Under the pieces are notes generated by a model. It was not told the origin of the DNA. It did no database searches and was given only the letters and a program-made list of their open reading frames with translations. Of a stretch of DNA of 64,000 nucleotides, positions 47,881-56,705 are shown piece by piece. The position numbers and the translations under genes were made by a program. The number at the start of each line of letters is the position of its first letter. Within the stretch, counting starts at the first letter, position 1. This DNA is from Flavivirga algicola (GTDB lineage Bacteria > Bacteroidota > Bacteroidia > Flavobacteriales > Flavobacteriaceae), in contig NZ_JABBHF010000010.1 of assembly GCF_012910715.1 (NCBI RefSeq), forward strand, positions 1 through 64,000, read 5' to 3'.

Positions 47881-49032
47881 TTATAATTTCTGCCATTGTC
47901 TTAGTCTTTTTTGAGCTGGAATTTCAATATATTTATAGGTCAAATATGACGAGGCAATTATTAATACTAACAGTATCGATAGCCAAAGAATTTTATCTAA
48001 TAAACCAGGTGTAACATTAGGATTTATAGGTTTAAAATATAAATCCAACCACATCAACCAAAGGTATATCCAAAATAGATGGATTAAATATATTGAGTAA
48101 GAAATATTACCTATAAAAAGTAATGGTCTTGAATTCAGTAATTTAGAAGGCAAACCTTTGTTGAGCGAAGTACAAAGAATAAAAGCTCCAAAAAATGGAA
48201 TTACTATTATGTCGTATAGGTTAAAATGTAGAACAGACAAAGAGCATAAAAGCATTATGTAGAATAACCAATCTTTACTCCATATTGTTTCTTTATTAAC
48301 TAGTGTTGAATATACTTGATATACACCAATACCAATTGTAAAACCAAAAACACAACGAAGTGTGCCTAATCCATAAAATTCGTCAAGTTTAAATTTTGAA
48401 TTTTGACTTGCAATAAAAACGAAACCTAATAAGGCCAGTATTGTAGAAATGATACTTATTAGATTTTTACTTTTATTTAACAAGGGAATGAGTCCAATTG
48501 CAAGAATGTATGTCCACCATTCTGCAGCAATTGACCACGACCCAACGTTCCAAACAGGACGATCAATAATTCCGCTAGTTTGTAAAAAAAATAAATGAAT
48601 AAAGAAATCAGGTAAGGATCTAGTCCATTTCCATTTCTCGGCTGCATACTCAGGGAACAACTGAAATAACACGATTGTTTGCAATACAAAAAGTAGCATT
48701 ATAAAGACATGTAAGGGGTAAAGCCGTGTGAATCTTGCCCATAAATATTTTTTTACAACTGTTCTATTTCTGTTTTCTAATTTCTTACCGTATACATGAC
48801 AAATTACAAATCCGCTAAGTATAAAAAAAAGGTCTACCCATAAATACCCATTAGTTATAAAAGATGAATGTTTTGTATTAATCAACCGAGGGAATCCATG
48901 TAACATTAACCAAATATCGAAATGGAAAAGTACAACTAACAAAGCAGCGATCCCTCTTAATGGAGTAAGAGAAGAAATGTAATTAACGGATTTCTTGTTT
49001 TTTATGGTTGAGTTTGCTAATCCATGTGTCAT
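47881..49032 (-). CDS. Acyltransferase 3 (OafA/YrhL) family membrane protein
   Basis: The 383-residue protein has about ten membrane segments and family landmarks: LTPLRGIAALLVVLFHFDIW (about 22-41, with the conserved His), RFTRLYPLHVF, NVGSWSIAAEWWTYIL and GNISYSIYLIHLFW. These enzymes transfer acyl groups to sugars of surface polysaccharides or other exported molecules. No polysaccharide genes are adjacent, so its target is unknown. It stands alone in the accessory region. Confidence 0.9.
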   Translation of the reverse strand: MTHGLANSTIKNKKSVNYISSLTPLRGIAALLVVLFHFDIWLMLHGFPRLINTKHSSFITNGYLWVDLFFILSGFVICHVYGKKLENRNRTVVKKYLWARFTRLYPLHVFIMLLFVLQTIVLFQLFPEYAAEKWKWTRSLPDFFIHLFFLQTSGIIDRPVWNVGSWSIAAEWWTYILAIGLIPLLNKSKNLISIISTILALLGFVFIASQNSKFKLDEFYGLGTLRCVFGFTIGIGVYQVYSTLVNKETIWSKDWLFYIMLLCSLSVLHFNLYDIIVIPFFGAFILCTSLNKGLPSKLLNSRPLLFIGNISYSIYLIHLFWIYLWLMWLDLYFKPINPNVTPGLLDKILWLSILLVLIIASSYLTYKYIEIPAQKRLRQWQKL

Positions 49033-49220
49033 TTTTATTTACAATTTTATATAATGTAAATTACTTGAATGAAAATGACAAAAAAGTTGAACTTGTTCAA
49101 CTGGAAAAAAATCATTTCTCAATTTCGATGTTCCGATAGTGATTTTATACACAAGGATATTATATTTTCAAAATGGCTAAAAGTTTGTCATAAAGACTTA
49201 GTATTTTCATCCAGTTTAGT

Positions 49221-49246
49221 AATTATGTAGCCTTATTTCAGGACGG
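49221..49246 (-). mobile_element. Second copy of the IS left-end sequence, fused to truncated orfB
   Basis: The minus strand reads CCGTCCTGAAATAAGGCTAC followed by ATAATT, directly after the broken transposase frame and in the same orientation as the element's own left end. A true right end would be inverted. This suggests a deletion or nested insertion rather than an intact terminus. Confidence 0.5.
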
Positions 49247-49251
49247 AGCAG

Positions 49252-49715
49252 AGCTAAGTAACAAAACCCTTTTACAGTTTTGATGTAGGTGATGTCACTT
49301 ACCCAGACTTGGTTGGGTCTATTGACTAGAACCTCTTTAATAATGTTTTATACTTGTAGAATCTATGCATTGAGTTAGTGGTTCTTGAACTATATTTTTT
49401 CCTAAGAATAAGCATATTGTGTTTTCTAAGGATTTTAAATAGGGTGTCTCTATCTACTTTAAGATTCGCTTTATCAAAATCGTCTTTCAAAGATATTTTG
49501 GGTTTACGCACACCTTCTCTAGGCAAGGGTTTACGTCTTCGTTTAACTATGTTTAGAATTTTGTTTTCAATTAATAAACGCTTGTTCTCTCTACGTTTGT
49601 ATTTGTAGTAAGCATTACGTTTGAGTCCAAAACAAGCCGTAATAGTTTTTAAAGACACAAATCCTTTGGACTTTTCTCTAGCTATGATTAAGGCTTTATA
49701 TTTAGCTTTTTTTTT
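49252..49715 (-). pseudogene. IS3-family transposase orfB, frameshifted and truncated
   Basis: The longest open part (49658-49326) encodes SLKTITACFGLKRNAYYKYK to HRFYKYKTLLKRF, the N-terminal HTH_21 region of an IS3 OrfB. Near 49345 one base appears to be missing: in the next frame the protein continues NIIKEVLVNRPNQVWVSDIT (the start of the rve integrase core) to about 49252. There it breaks off into an IS-end sequence. The second and third catalytic acidic residues are absent, so it is inactive. Confidence 0.8.
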
Positions 49716-49719
49716 AGTT

Positions 49720-50058
49720 CTAGGACTGATTTATAGCCAAGTTCATGGCAGCTACTTCGAGATAAGATTCATCAACAAGAGCATCCATATCCTTTTTTAA
49801 AAGGAGTTTTTTAAGTTGCTCAATTTCCTTTTGAAGTTCTTTAATACGTGTTATTTCGTCTTTAGTCTTCACGGTTACTCTGGTGTTCATAAGGTCTTTA
49901 CGGTAGTACTTTTTAATCCATTCATTAATAGTAGTTGGAGCAATACCGTAAACCTTACCTAATTGATACTTGTTTAATTTTCCTTTTGTAAGTTCGTCTA
50001 AAATTTTGAGTTTGAAAGGTTCTGAATACCGTCTGATTACTTTGTCATTTTTGTACAT
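49720..50058 (-). pseudogene. IS3-family transposase orfA, C-terminal frameshift
   Basis: The 112-residue frame has the OrfA helix-turn-helix (YSEPFKLKILDELTKGKLNK, GIAPTTINEWIKKYY) and the leucine-zipper segment (ITRIKELQKEIEQLKKLLLK). It ends NLAINQS; inserting one base near 49740 would restore NLGYKSVLELKKKLNIKP, the usual ending, and bring the A9 slippery run (49707-49715 on the plus strand as T9) into the frame-shifting position. So this copy has lost a base. Confidence 0.75.
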
Positions 50059-50102
50059 AATGTTTAAAATTATGTAGCCTTTATTCAGGACGGGGCAATA
50101 TT

Positions 50103-50173
50103 GCTACCAACGTACAGCTGTATGGTTAGTGCAGCCCGTAGGGCTGTATTAATTATACAGCGTGTTGTGTAGC
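50103..50173 (-). repeat. Imperfect palindrome (71 bp), attC-like
   Basis: Plus-strand arms are GCTACCAACG..CAGCTGTAT (from 50103) and ATACAGCGTGTTGTGTAGC (to 50173), with an inner CAGCCC-GTA-GGGCTG hairpin (50132-50146). It follows the minus-strand gene at 50153-50785, overlapping its last codons, and precedes the IS. Its end layout matches the 40354-40484 element. Confidence 0.55.
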
Positions 50174-50785
50174 GTTTATATTTTCTATTGACATTGCCTT
50201 CTTATAGAATTCTTGAAATTCTTTGTCTGAATATTTAACTCTCATAGCCTGTAAAACATCAGAAAGCCCAAGACTAACCCATTCCCAAAGCATTGTGTCA
50301 AAATTATATTTATACATTTGCTTAGAAACTTCTTCTCGAAGCTTTATCACAACATCTTTGCTTATTCCGTTTTTGACTAGTGAATTTATAGTGTTTTCAG
50401 CTTCTTCTTTTGTAAACTCAGTATCAAGAAATGGCTCTAAAATATTATCCCAAGTCCAGTTTTTCTCAGAAATCATAATATTATTTCGATCTGCAAATTC
50501 AGTCAATTCATCTATTTTATTAGCTGATATAAAAATCCAATCATTTTTATATAACAGTTGGGGTGGCGATGATTTTAAAGTAATGGAATTTATTTCTCTA
50601 GCTTTTAAAGTAATATTAGGACTAGCCAAAGAAGGTTTAAAAGGGTATTTTTTTATTGATATTTCATTTTCATTAATTCTACAAGTTCCAAATCCGCAGA
50701 AAAAGTTTTGTAACTCATAGTTTGTCGCATTGAAAAATGAGCCTCTTCGCTTTCCGAATATATTTTTAAGTGTTTTCAAAATCAT
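50153..50785 (-). CDS. Hypothetical cytoplasmic protein in a cassette-like unit
   Basis: The 210-residue protein has no signal peptide or membrane segment and no family I recognise. The N-terminal half has beta-like segments (CRINENEISIKKYPFKPSLA, NSITLKSSPPQLLYKNDWIF) reminiscent of a PH-like domain. The C-terminal half is helical (EFTKEEAENTINSLVKNGIS). The gene is bounded by GTTGTATAGC before it and GCTACACAAC after it, and its last codons lie within the 50103-50173 palindrome. Function unknown. Confidence 0.65.
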   Translation of the reverse strand: MILKTLKNIFGKRRGSFFNATNYELQNFFCGFGTCRINENEISIKKYPFKPSLASPNITLKAREINSITLKSSPPQLLYKNDWIFISANKIDELTEFADRNNIMISEKNWTWDNILEPFLDTEFTKEEAENTINSLVKNGISKDVVIKLREEVSKQMYKYNFDTMLWEWVSLGLSDVLQAMRVKYSDKEFQEFYKKAMSIENINATQHAV

Positions 50786-50796
50786 TTTTTGGCAAT

Positions 50797-50899
50797 GCTA
50801 TACAACAATGTTATAACAGCAATTGCTATTATATTCCATATATTTATTTCAAATCTAATAGATTTTTAATGAATTTGAAATTATTTATTGCCACTAACG
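50797..50899 (-). repeat. Repeated intergenic element, copy 2
   Basis: This copy is closely similar to 41576-41667: shared ACAACAATGTTATAA, AATTGCTATTATATTCCATA and TTTTTAATGRATTTGAAATT blocks. It ends GCCACTAAC on the plus strand. It contains an inner ATTTCAAAT/ATTTGAAAT inverted repeat and lies just upstream of the 50153-50785 gene. Confidence 0.65.
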
Positions 50900-51021
50900 T
50901 ATAAAACGCCTGTTTGTTTTTGCATTACGATGTCTTAAAAAATTTGATATACATCTTTTCATTCTATACTATAGCAAAGTATGCTGTACTAAAACCATGT
51001 CATTGTGTCTTAACATAAACG

Positions 51022-51049
51022 AAAAAGAGCCCTGTAGGAGGCTCTTTTT
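51022..51049 (-). terminator. Terminator of the second SusCD locus
   Basis: AAAAAGAGCC (51022-51031) and GGCTCTTTTT (51040-51049) form a 10-bp stem with an 8-nt loop. It lies about 130 bp beyond the last gene of the locus and works in both directions. Confidence 0.8.
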
Positions 51050-51181
51050 ACAAAATTAAACTAACTAACTAAAATACCAAAATTACTGATTTGGGTATGC
51101 TTTCCATAATGCCAATAAAAGGCATTATTAGTTTTTTAAGACTTGTATTTTTAATCAATTTTTGACCTAAAAGCGATGTGA

Positions 51182-52048
51182 TTATTGCCATTCTTCTAAA
51201 ATAAGTTCTGTATTTCTATAAATAAGTGTTTCTTTTACTGAGTGAGCATCACCATCACCATCTGTGTAATTATATTCTATGGTGAAATTTCTTGTGTTGG
51301 GATTATAAGTTCCCGTACCACTAAGATTTGTAATACCAGCCCCTCCAGAAATGGAAACAGTCTCTGCATTAATGCTGAAAGTCATTCCGCGACCAGAAAC
51401 ATCAGGGTTTCCAACATAAGGAACTGATAATTCATTTTTAGAAGTTGTTTCAAGTAGCATATCTTCATTGTTTACTAAATCATTTTCAGAATATATCACA
51501 CTGGTATTATCTGTGGTGTTTGTGTCTTCACCTTTAACATAATACCAACCATGGTATTGATTGTAATAGCGAACAACAATAATAGAGTAGTGCTTATCCT
51601 CTAAAATAAAATCAGTAGTAGCGTCTACAATTTGAAGTGGTAGCGCATAATTATTACCAACCGCCAAGGGGTCGTTCATAAATAATTCTTTGTTAAGTGT
51701 CACTGAAGCTTTACCCAAAAATTCACCACTAGGAATGGTCATACTACTGCTGCTAATGCTATAATAACTGTCCGGTAGTTTTGTTAATGAAGGATAAGCA
51801 CTCAACAATGCATCGTCAACAATAAAATCTACCTGCTCGTTATTGTTGTTTGAATACTTCCCGCCCAATACGGCTCCAATTTCAAATGTCATATCTTGGC
51901 CATCTGAATCCACTAAAGTACGCAGAGGAAACTGTCGCGCAAAATAGGTCGTGGTATGTGTGTAATCTTCCTTATAATCATCGTAGCACCCCTGTAATGA
52001 AACAAAGGTTCCTATAAGTACAATAAGTGCCGTTATTTTTTTAATCAT
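51182..52048 (-). CDS. Surface lipoprotein of a SusCD locus, DUF1735-like
   Basis: The 288-residue lipoprotein (lipobox SLQGC, Cys near 21) has a DUF1735-like immunoglobulin domain (TTTYFARQFPLRTLVDSDGQ through IPSGEFLGKASVTLNKELFM and YALPLQIVDAT) and a second beta domain (about 165-288). Proteins of this type are surface glycan-binding subunits that follow susCD genes. It is the last gene of the locus, 33 bp after the second susD. The ligand is unknown. Confidence 0.78.
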   Translation of the reverse strand: MIKKITALIVLIGTFVSLQGCYDDYKEDYTHTTTYFARQFPLRTLVDSDGQDMTFEIGAVLGGKYSNNNNEQVDFIVDDALLSAYPSLTKLPDSYYSISSSSMTIPSGEFLGKASVTLNKELFMNDPLAVGNNYALPLQIVDATTDFILEDKHYSIIVVRYYNQYHGWYYVKGEDTNTTDNTSVIYSENDLVNNEDMLLETTSKNELSVPYVGNPDVSGRGMTFSINAETVSISGGAGITNLSGTGTYNPNTRNFTIEYNYTDGDGDAHSVKETLIYRNTELILEEWQ

Positions 52049-52081
52049 AATCTTTATATTTTCAAATTAATTTTAACTTAA

Positions 52082-53821
52082 TTACCACCCTTGGTTTTGA
52101 GTTATGTTTTGTGTTTTTAGCAACTCATCGAAAGGGAGTGGGCCATAATTCATATAACTTCTATAATTAGGAGTTGTTATGTTATTCCTTGTAAAACTAA
52201 AAGTACCGTTGCCGTTATCGGTAATAGTAACTCCTGAGATGGCCTCATTCAGGTTGTCATTCCATCTTCTCAAATCAAAAAACCGATGCCCTTCAAAACA
52301 TAATTCTATACGTCGTTCGTTTTTAATTAACTCGCGCATGGCTTCTCTCGATGTGATTGAAGCCAAGTAATCGTCAGACCCTCCTGATGCTATACCTGCT
52401 CTTCTTCTAACTTCTGCTATGGCCTCTCTGGCAGACATACCATAAGTTGCATCATCTGGACCGTTAACTTCATTGGCGGCTTCTGCAAAATTCAAAAAGA
52501 TTTCTACCTTACGAAACAAGGCATTGTAATGTGTGTCATTAACATTGTTTCCTGCTACCAGATTTGCTTTAGAGCTTATCCATTTACGTAGATAATATCC
52601 TGTTCGGGTTGAGTTTTCAACAGTAACATTTGGAGCTCCTGTCATATGAGCGCCTCCTTGAAAGGTTTCAATGGTTATGCCCTTAAACGATTGATTATTA
52701 TGAATAACCGTCATATAAAATCGAGGGTCTCTGTTTAGATACATGTCGTTTTCTACGTAGCCACTTGTTGCATTGGCTATGGGGTAACCATTGGCCATTG
52801 GAAATGCATCAACTAAATTTTGAGTGGGGTTGCACCTTCCATTTCCTTCAAGATTTGCACCAGGAGGAAAGTGTCTTTGCTCTAAACCATTATCTCCATT
52901 CTGATTACCGCTAACACGGCGCATAATTAACTCGTCATTAAGATCATTGTTATAAAATGTATCAGAAATGTTATTGATGTTATATACCTCGGGTAATGAA
53001 TTGCCAATAACATCTAAAACATCGCTTGCCGCTTGTGCAGCTTCTGTGTAAGATGCAGTTCCAAATGCAGGGCTCGCCGCATATAAAAACACTCGAGATT
53101 TAAGTGCTCTACAAGCAACAGTTGTGGGTCTACCCAGATTTGTTAAATCAAAATCGGGGTCTGTAGTACTATTATCGTAAGCCTCTGGTAACCCCGCTGA
53201 AATGGCTACATTTAGGTCATCAATAATTTGTTGTATACATTCAGCATATGTATTTCGCGATAAATTAAGGTCGTCTCCATCTGTAATATCTAGTGTTGAA
53301 GTTATTAACGGAATCCCCATTAACTGACCATTCTCGTCAACACCACCATAACGTTTTAATAAATCGAAATGAATGAATGCTCTTAAAAAATAAGCTTCGC
53401 CTTTTAAACGCTCCCTATAGGCTTCATCTCTGGTAGGGTTAGATTTGAAATATAGTACGGTGCCATCTAAGCCTACTTCAATAAACTGGTTTACATTTTT
53501 TAAATCGTCATATCTGGCTTGCCAGTTATTTATTGGATTTGTAACAGGTGTCCAAAAACCATCAATTTCTACCATTTTGTTCATATTACCTGTTAGGTTA
53601 TTTGATAGCGAATTGTCTGTAGCGTTATCCAGAAAATCACCGTCGTAAGTATCATAAGCGGCAGGAATGGCTCTATAAGCATATGTTAGTAAACCCCTAA
53701 CATAATCTGGGTTTTCCAGCAATTGCTCATAAGTTCTTTCATTAGTTAGCTTAGGGTCAAAGTAGTCTTCACAAGAAGAAAGTATACATAAAACCACTAA
53801 AGCGAATAATATATTTTTCAT
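52082..53821 (-). CDS. SusD/RagB-family lipoprotein (second pair)
   Basis: The start at 53821 is chosen because MKNILFALVVLCILSSC is a lipoprotein signal; 22 further codons are open upstream. The 579-residue protein has the SusD scaffold: GEAYFLRAFIHFDLLKRYGG, LNLSRNTYAECIQQIIDDL, GRPTTVACRALKSRVFLYAA and LIKNERRIELCFEGHRFFDL near the C-terminus. It pairs with the SusC encoded at 53899-56691. Confidence 0.93.
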   Translation of the reverse strand: MKNILFALVVLCILSSCEDYFDPKLTNERTYEQLLENPDYVRGLLTYAYRAIPAAYDTYDGDFLDNATDNSLSNNLTGNMNKMVEIDGFWTPVTNPINNWQARYDDLKNVNQFIEVGLDGTVLYFKSNPTRDEAYRERLKGEAYFLRAFIHFDLLKRYGGVDENGQLMGIPLITSTLDITDGDDLNLSRNTYAECIQQIIDDLNVAISAGLPEAYDNSTTDPDFDLTNLGRPTTVACRALKSRVFLYAASPAFGTASYTEAAQAASDVLDVIGNSLPEVYNINNISDTFYNNDLNDELIMRRVSGNQNGDNGLEQRHFPPGANLEGNGRCNPTQNLVDAFPMANGYPIANATSGYVENDMYLNRDPRFYMTVIHNNQSFKGITIETFQGGAHMTGAPNVTVENSTRTGYYLRKWISSKANLVAGNNVNDTHYNALFRKVEIFLNFAEAANEVNGPDDATYGMSAREAIAEVRRRAGIASGGSDDYLASITSREAMRELIKNERRIELCFEGHRFFDLRRWNDNLNEAISGVTITDNGNGTFSFTRNNITTPNYRSYMNYGPLPFDELLKTQNITQNQGW

Positions 53822-53898
53822 GGTATGTCTTTTTTTGAAATTTCCTATGGTTTCATAGTTTTTACTTTTATTTAACTTTTGCATCATTTGTACGTTCG

Positions 53899-56691
53899 TT
53901 AATAAGTTAATTTTAAACCTAATGAAATTGTTGTAAACGTTGGATAATTCTTTATACCAGCGTTTAGACTTTCAGGATCTAAGTTTTTAATTTTAGATAT
54001 TGTAAAAAGGTCGTTACCTCTTACAAACAGTTTTAAACCATCTGCCGCAAACTTTTCACAAATATTTTGAGAGAACGAATAGCTTAGCTCTGCTGTTCTG
54101 AGCTTAAAAAAATCGCCACTGGTTAACCAATATGTTGAATTTCTATAACTGTGCGATTGCGATAGAGAAGTTAAACGCGGTGAAGAAGCGTTAGCTACCG
54201 AACCTGGAACTGCCGAGCCTAAAGCTTGAACAGAATATTTGTTTTCACCAACATTCCAATAATATCTATTGTTTAACAACTTGTCTGAACCTGAGGTTCC
54301 TTGGCCTAAAACATAGAGTTCTATACCTTTATACTCTAAATTAAGATTTAGAGCATAGTTAAGCCTCGGAAAGCTGTTACCTATTATTTTTTTATCAAAT
54401 TGATCAATAATATTGTCGCCTCTATCATTTGTAATGTCAACTAATTTGACATCACCAGGAATGATATCTCCGTAAGAAGACGTTACACCATGGCTAGCAA
54501 TGTCTGCATCGTTTTGATACAATCCATTGGCTTCCCATCCCCAGATAGCATCGGTTACTTGTCCCGTTTTATTTAAATGTTGATACTGATTAATTTCATC
54601 AAATACATCGTTTACAGCTTTAGAATAGATTAGATTGGTTCCTAAGGAATAATTGAATTCTCCAATGTTATCTGTGAATACAAGAGAAAGATCGACGCCT
54701 GTGTTTGAAATTTCATTGAAGTTTCCAATTGGTTTTAGATCTCCTGTATAATTGGGTAAGGCATTATTTAATACGACAGGAATATCATATCGAAGTTCAT
54801 TAAAATAGTTGACTTCTAAATCTACTTTGTTGTTAAATAAACTGGCTTCAATACCAATATTAAACTCTCTTGATTTTTCAAAAGTTAAATCTGGATTGCC
54901 TATCTGACCAGCTCTCCAACCAAATTCTTGAGTAGAATTTTGAGGGCCTGTTCTTAAATTACCGTTTGCTATATAAAAGTCCCTGTACAAAAGATAGTCA
55001 AAAGACCTGTCGTATCCCATAACACCAAAAGATCCTTTTAGTTTCAGATAATTAAAGGTTTTACTGTTTTTTAGGAAGTCCTCATTGGATATGATCCATG
55101 CAAACCCTCCAGCACCAAACAATTCCCAACGGTTTTCTTTGGTGAACTTATCAGACCCCATATAAGAGGCAGTCCCTTCTATGGTATACTTATTTTTAAA
55201 AGTATAGTTTATTCTAGCCCCAAAATTTACATTTTTATCATCTTGTTGCGTAGTTGGTCCGTCTAATGTTGATTTTCTGGTTAAAGTTTGATTTACACTT
55301 ACTAAATTAACTTGTAAATCATGATTATTCCATGATCTTTCATAATCTATATTAGCTACTAGCCCCAGGTTTTGGGTAACGTTGTCACCTCTTCTACTTT
55401 CGTTATCATCAAGAACATCGGTTCCAATTCTGGTTGTTTGGGTCAAGTCATCTGGATTATCAAATCGTATTCTTGAATAATCTAAAGATTTACCTATGGC
55501 AATGTTATTAAATACATCAAATGTAATGTAACCGCCAAAAGACAGGCCTTTGGTAAGTTTTTCTAGATTGAAATTAATTCCAAGATTGGTTTGTGCATAA
55601 TAATTTTTTGTATTTACATAACCAGATCTTGCCAATTCACCAACCAGGTTGGTGCCAACTCTTGGGCTAAATCCCAAATTATCGGTATCACCAATGGCAC
55701 CTGCCCATAATGGGTAATCATTAGGGCGATGGGAAGATAATGCGTCAAAGAAATCTTCATTAGTTATATCTGCTCGATCCCAGATATCCATTCTACCAGC
55801 GATGTCTAAAAACATAGACACGGTATTATTAACATCATAATCTAAGTTACCTCTAACGTTTAAGCGATTAAATTTTTGGTTTTTCCCAAGGTTTTCTAAC
55901 CCGTTTTCCCCAATATAACCTAAGTTTAGAAAAAACTTAGTTTCTTCATCTCCACCAATGAGTTGCGCGTTGAATCTTCTAAACGACGTGCTTTTTTTAA
56001 GCAATTCATCATAAAAATCTACATTAGGGTATAATACAGATGGGTTGTTTTCGTAATTGCTAATGTCATCGGGCGTATAAATTGGGTCTAAACCATCATT
56101 TATTCTGGCCTGATTATATAAACGAGCATATTGTGCAGAGTTAACATACTCAGGCAGGCGTGTTGGGGTCTTGATCCCATATTCGGTAAAAAATGACACT
56201 TTCCGTTTACCGTTATACCCGCGTTTGGTTGTTAACATAATAACACCATTAGCAGCTTTACTGCCGTATAGCATTTTTGCTGTGACATCTTTTAATATTT
56301 GAATACTTTCAACTTCGTCAATGGCTATACTAGATAGTGACCTGTTGGCTATACCATCAATCACGATTAAAGGTTCGTCACTGTCTCCACCTCTAGATAA
56401 ACCTCTAATTTTCATCCAGGTATTATCTAAACCAGGAGACCCACTTCCTTCAAAAATGGTAAGCCCTGGTGCTTGACCCGCCAAGATAGACTCGACATTA
56501 TAGTCTGAGGAATGCAAAAGTGCTTCGCCTTTTATAATATCAACAGCACCTACTAACTTATCCTTGCTCATTTTTGCGAATGGAAGAATAACTTTATTGT
56601 TGTCGATTTGTACTTTTATTGTATCATTTTCCTGCTGAGCAGAAACAGCGCTAACAATGGCTGTTAAAAATAATAATATGTAGTATTTCAT
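53899..56691 (-). CDS. SusC/RagA-family transporter without N-terminal extension domain
   Basis: The start at 56691 gives the signal peptide MKYYILLFLTAIVSAVSAQ (codons upstream to 56712 overlap susD). The 930-residue protein enters the plug almost directly: VGAVDIIKGEALLHSSDYNV, ILAGQAPGLTIFEG, MKIRGLSRGG, ESIQILKDVTAKMLYGSKAA. The barrel ends in LGLKLTY. It lacks both the STN domain and the carboxypeptidase-like domain of usual SusC proteins. It should form an outer-membrane importer with the next susD product. Confidence 0.92.
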   Translation of the reverse strand: MKYYILLFLTAIVSAVSAQQENDTIKVQIDNNKVILPFAKMSKDKLVGAVDIIKGEALLHSSDYNVESILAGQAPGLTIFEGSGSPGLDNTWMKIRGLSRGGDSDEPLIVIDGIANRSLSSIAIDEVESIQILKDVTAKMLYGSKAANGVIMLTTKRGYNGKRKVSFFTEYGIKTPTRLPEYVNSAQYARLYNQARINDGLDPIYTPDDISNYENNPSVLYPNVDFYDELLKKSTSFRRFNAQLIGGDEETKFFLNLGYIGENGLENLGKNQKFNRLNVRGNLDYDVNNTVSMFLDIAGRMDIWDRADITNEDFFDALSSHRPNDYPLWAGAIGDTDNLGFSPRVGTNLVGELARSGYVNTKNYYAQTNLGINFNLEKLTKGLSFGGYITFDVFNNIAIGKSLDYSRIRFDNPDDLTQTTRIGTDVLDDNESRRGDNVTQNLGLVANIDYERSWNNHDLQVNLVSVNQTLTRKSTLDGPTTQQDDKNVNFGARINYTFKNKYTIEGTASYMGSDKFTKENRWELFGAGGFAWIISNEDFLKNSKTFNYLKLKGSFGVMGYDRSFDYLLYRDFYIANGNLRTGPQNSTQEFGWRAGQIGNPDLTFEKSREFNIGIEASLFNNKVDLEVNYFNELRYDIPVVLNNALPNYTGDLKPIGNFNEISNTGVDLSLVFTDNIGEFNYSLGTNLIYSKAVNDVFDEINQYQHLNKTGQVTDAIWGWEANGLYQNDADIASHGVTSSYGDIIPGDVKLVDITNDRGDNIIDQFDKKIIGNSFPRLNYALNLNLEYKGIELYVLGQGTSGSDKLLNNRYYWNVGENKYSVQALGSAVPGSVANASSPRLTSLSQSHSYRNSTYWLTSGDFFKLRTAELSYSFSQNICEKFAADGLKLFVRGNDLFTISKIKNLDPESLNAGIKNYPTFTTISLGLKLTY

Positions 56692-56705
56692 GTTTTTAAT
56701 TTTTT

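Larger units (their letters stand above)
49252..50094 (-). mobile_element. Decayed IS3-family insertion sequence
   Basis: The element has an orfA (50058-49720) and a truncated orfB (from about 49715 to 49252). The left end is at 50065-50094 (minus: CCCCGTCCTGAATAAAGGCT). The integrase core is present only as far as NRPNQVWVSDITYIKTVKGF, including the first catalytic Asp; the other DDE residues are missing. It is therefore immobile by itself. Confidence 0.8.
50786..51181. other. Intergenic region: repeat element and terminator
   Basis: No gene is visible. The stretch contains the second copy of the repeated element (50797-50899), an AT-rich spacer and the terminator of the downstream locus at 51022-51049. 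Confidence 0.55.

Noticed and set aside
39301-50899. Classical mobile integron with antibiotic-resistance cassettes
   Set aside because: No integrase gene is present, the separators miss the GTTRRRY core, and the beta-lactamase-fold protein is a membrane-anchored serine hydrolase with HGG in place of KTG rather than a recognised resistance enzyme.
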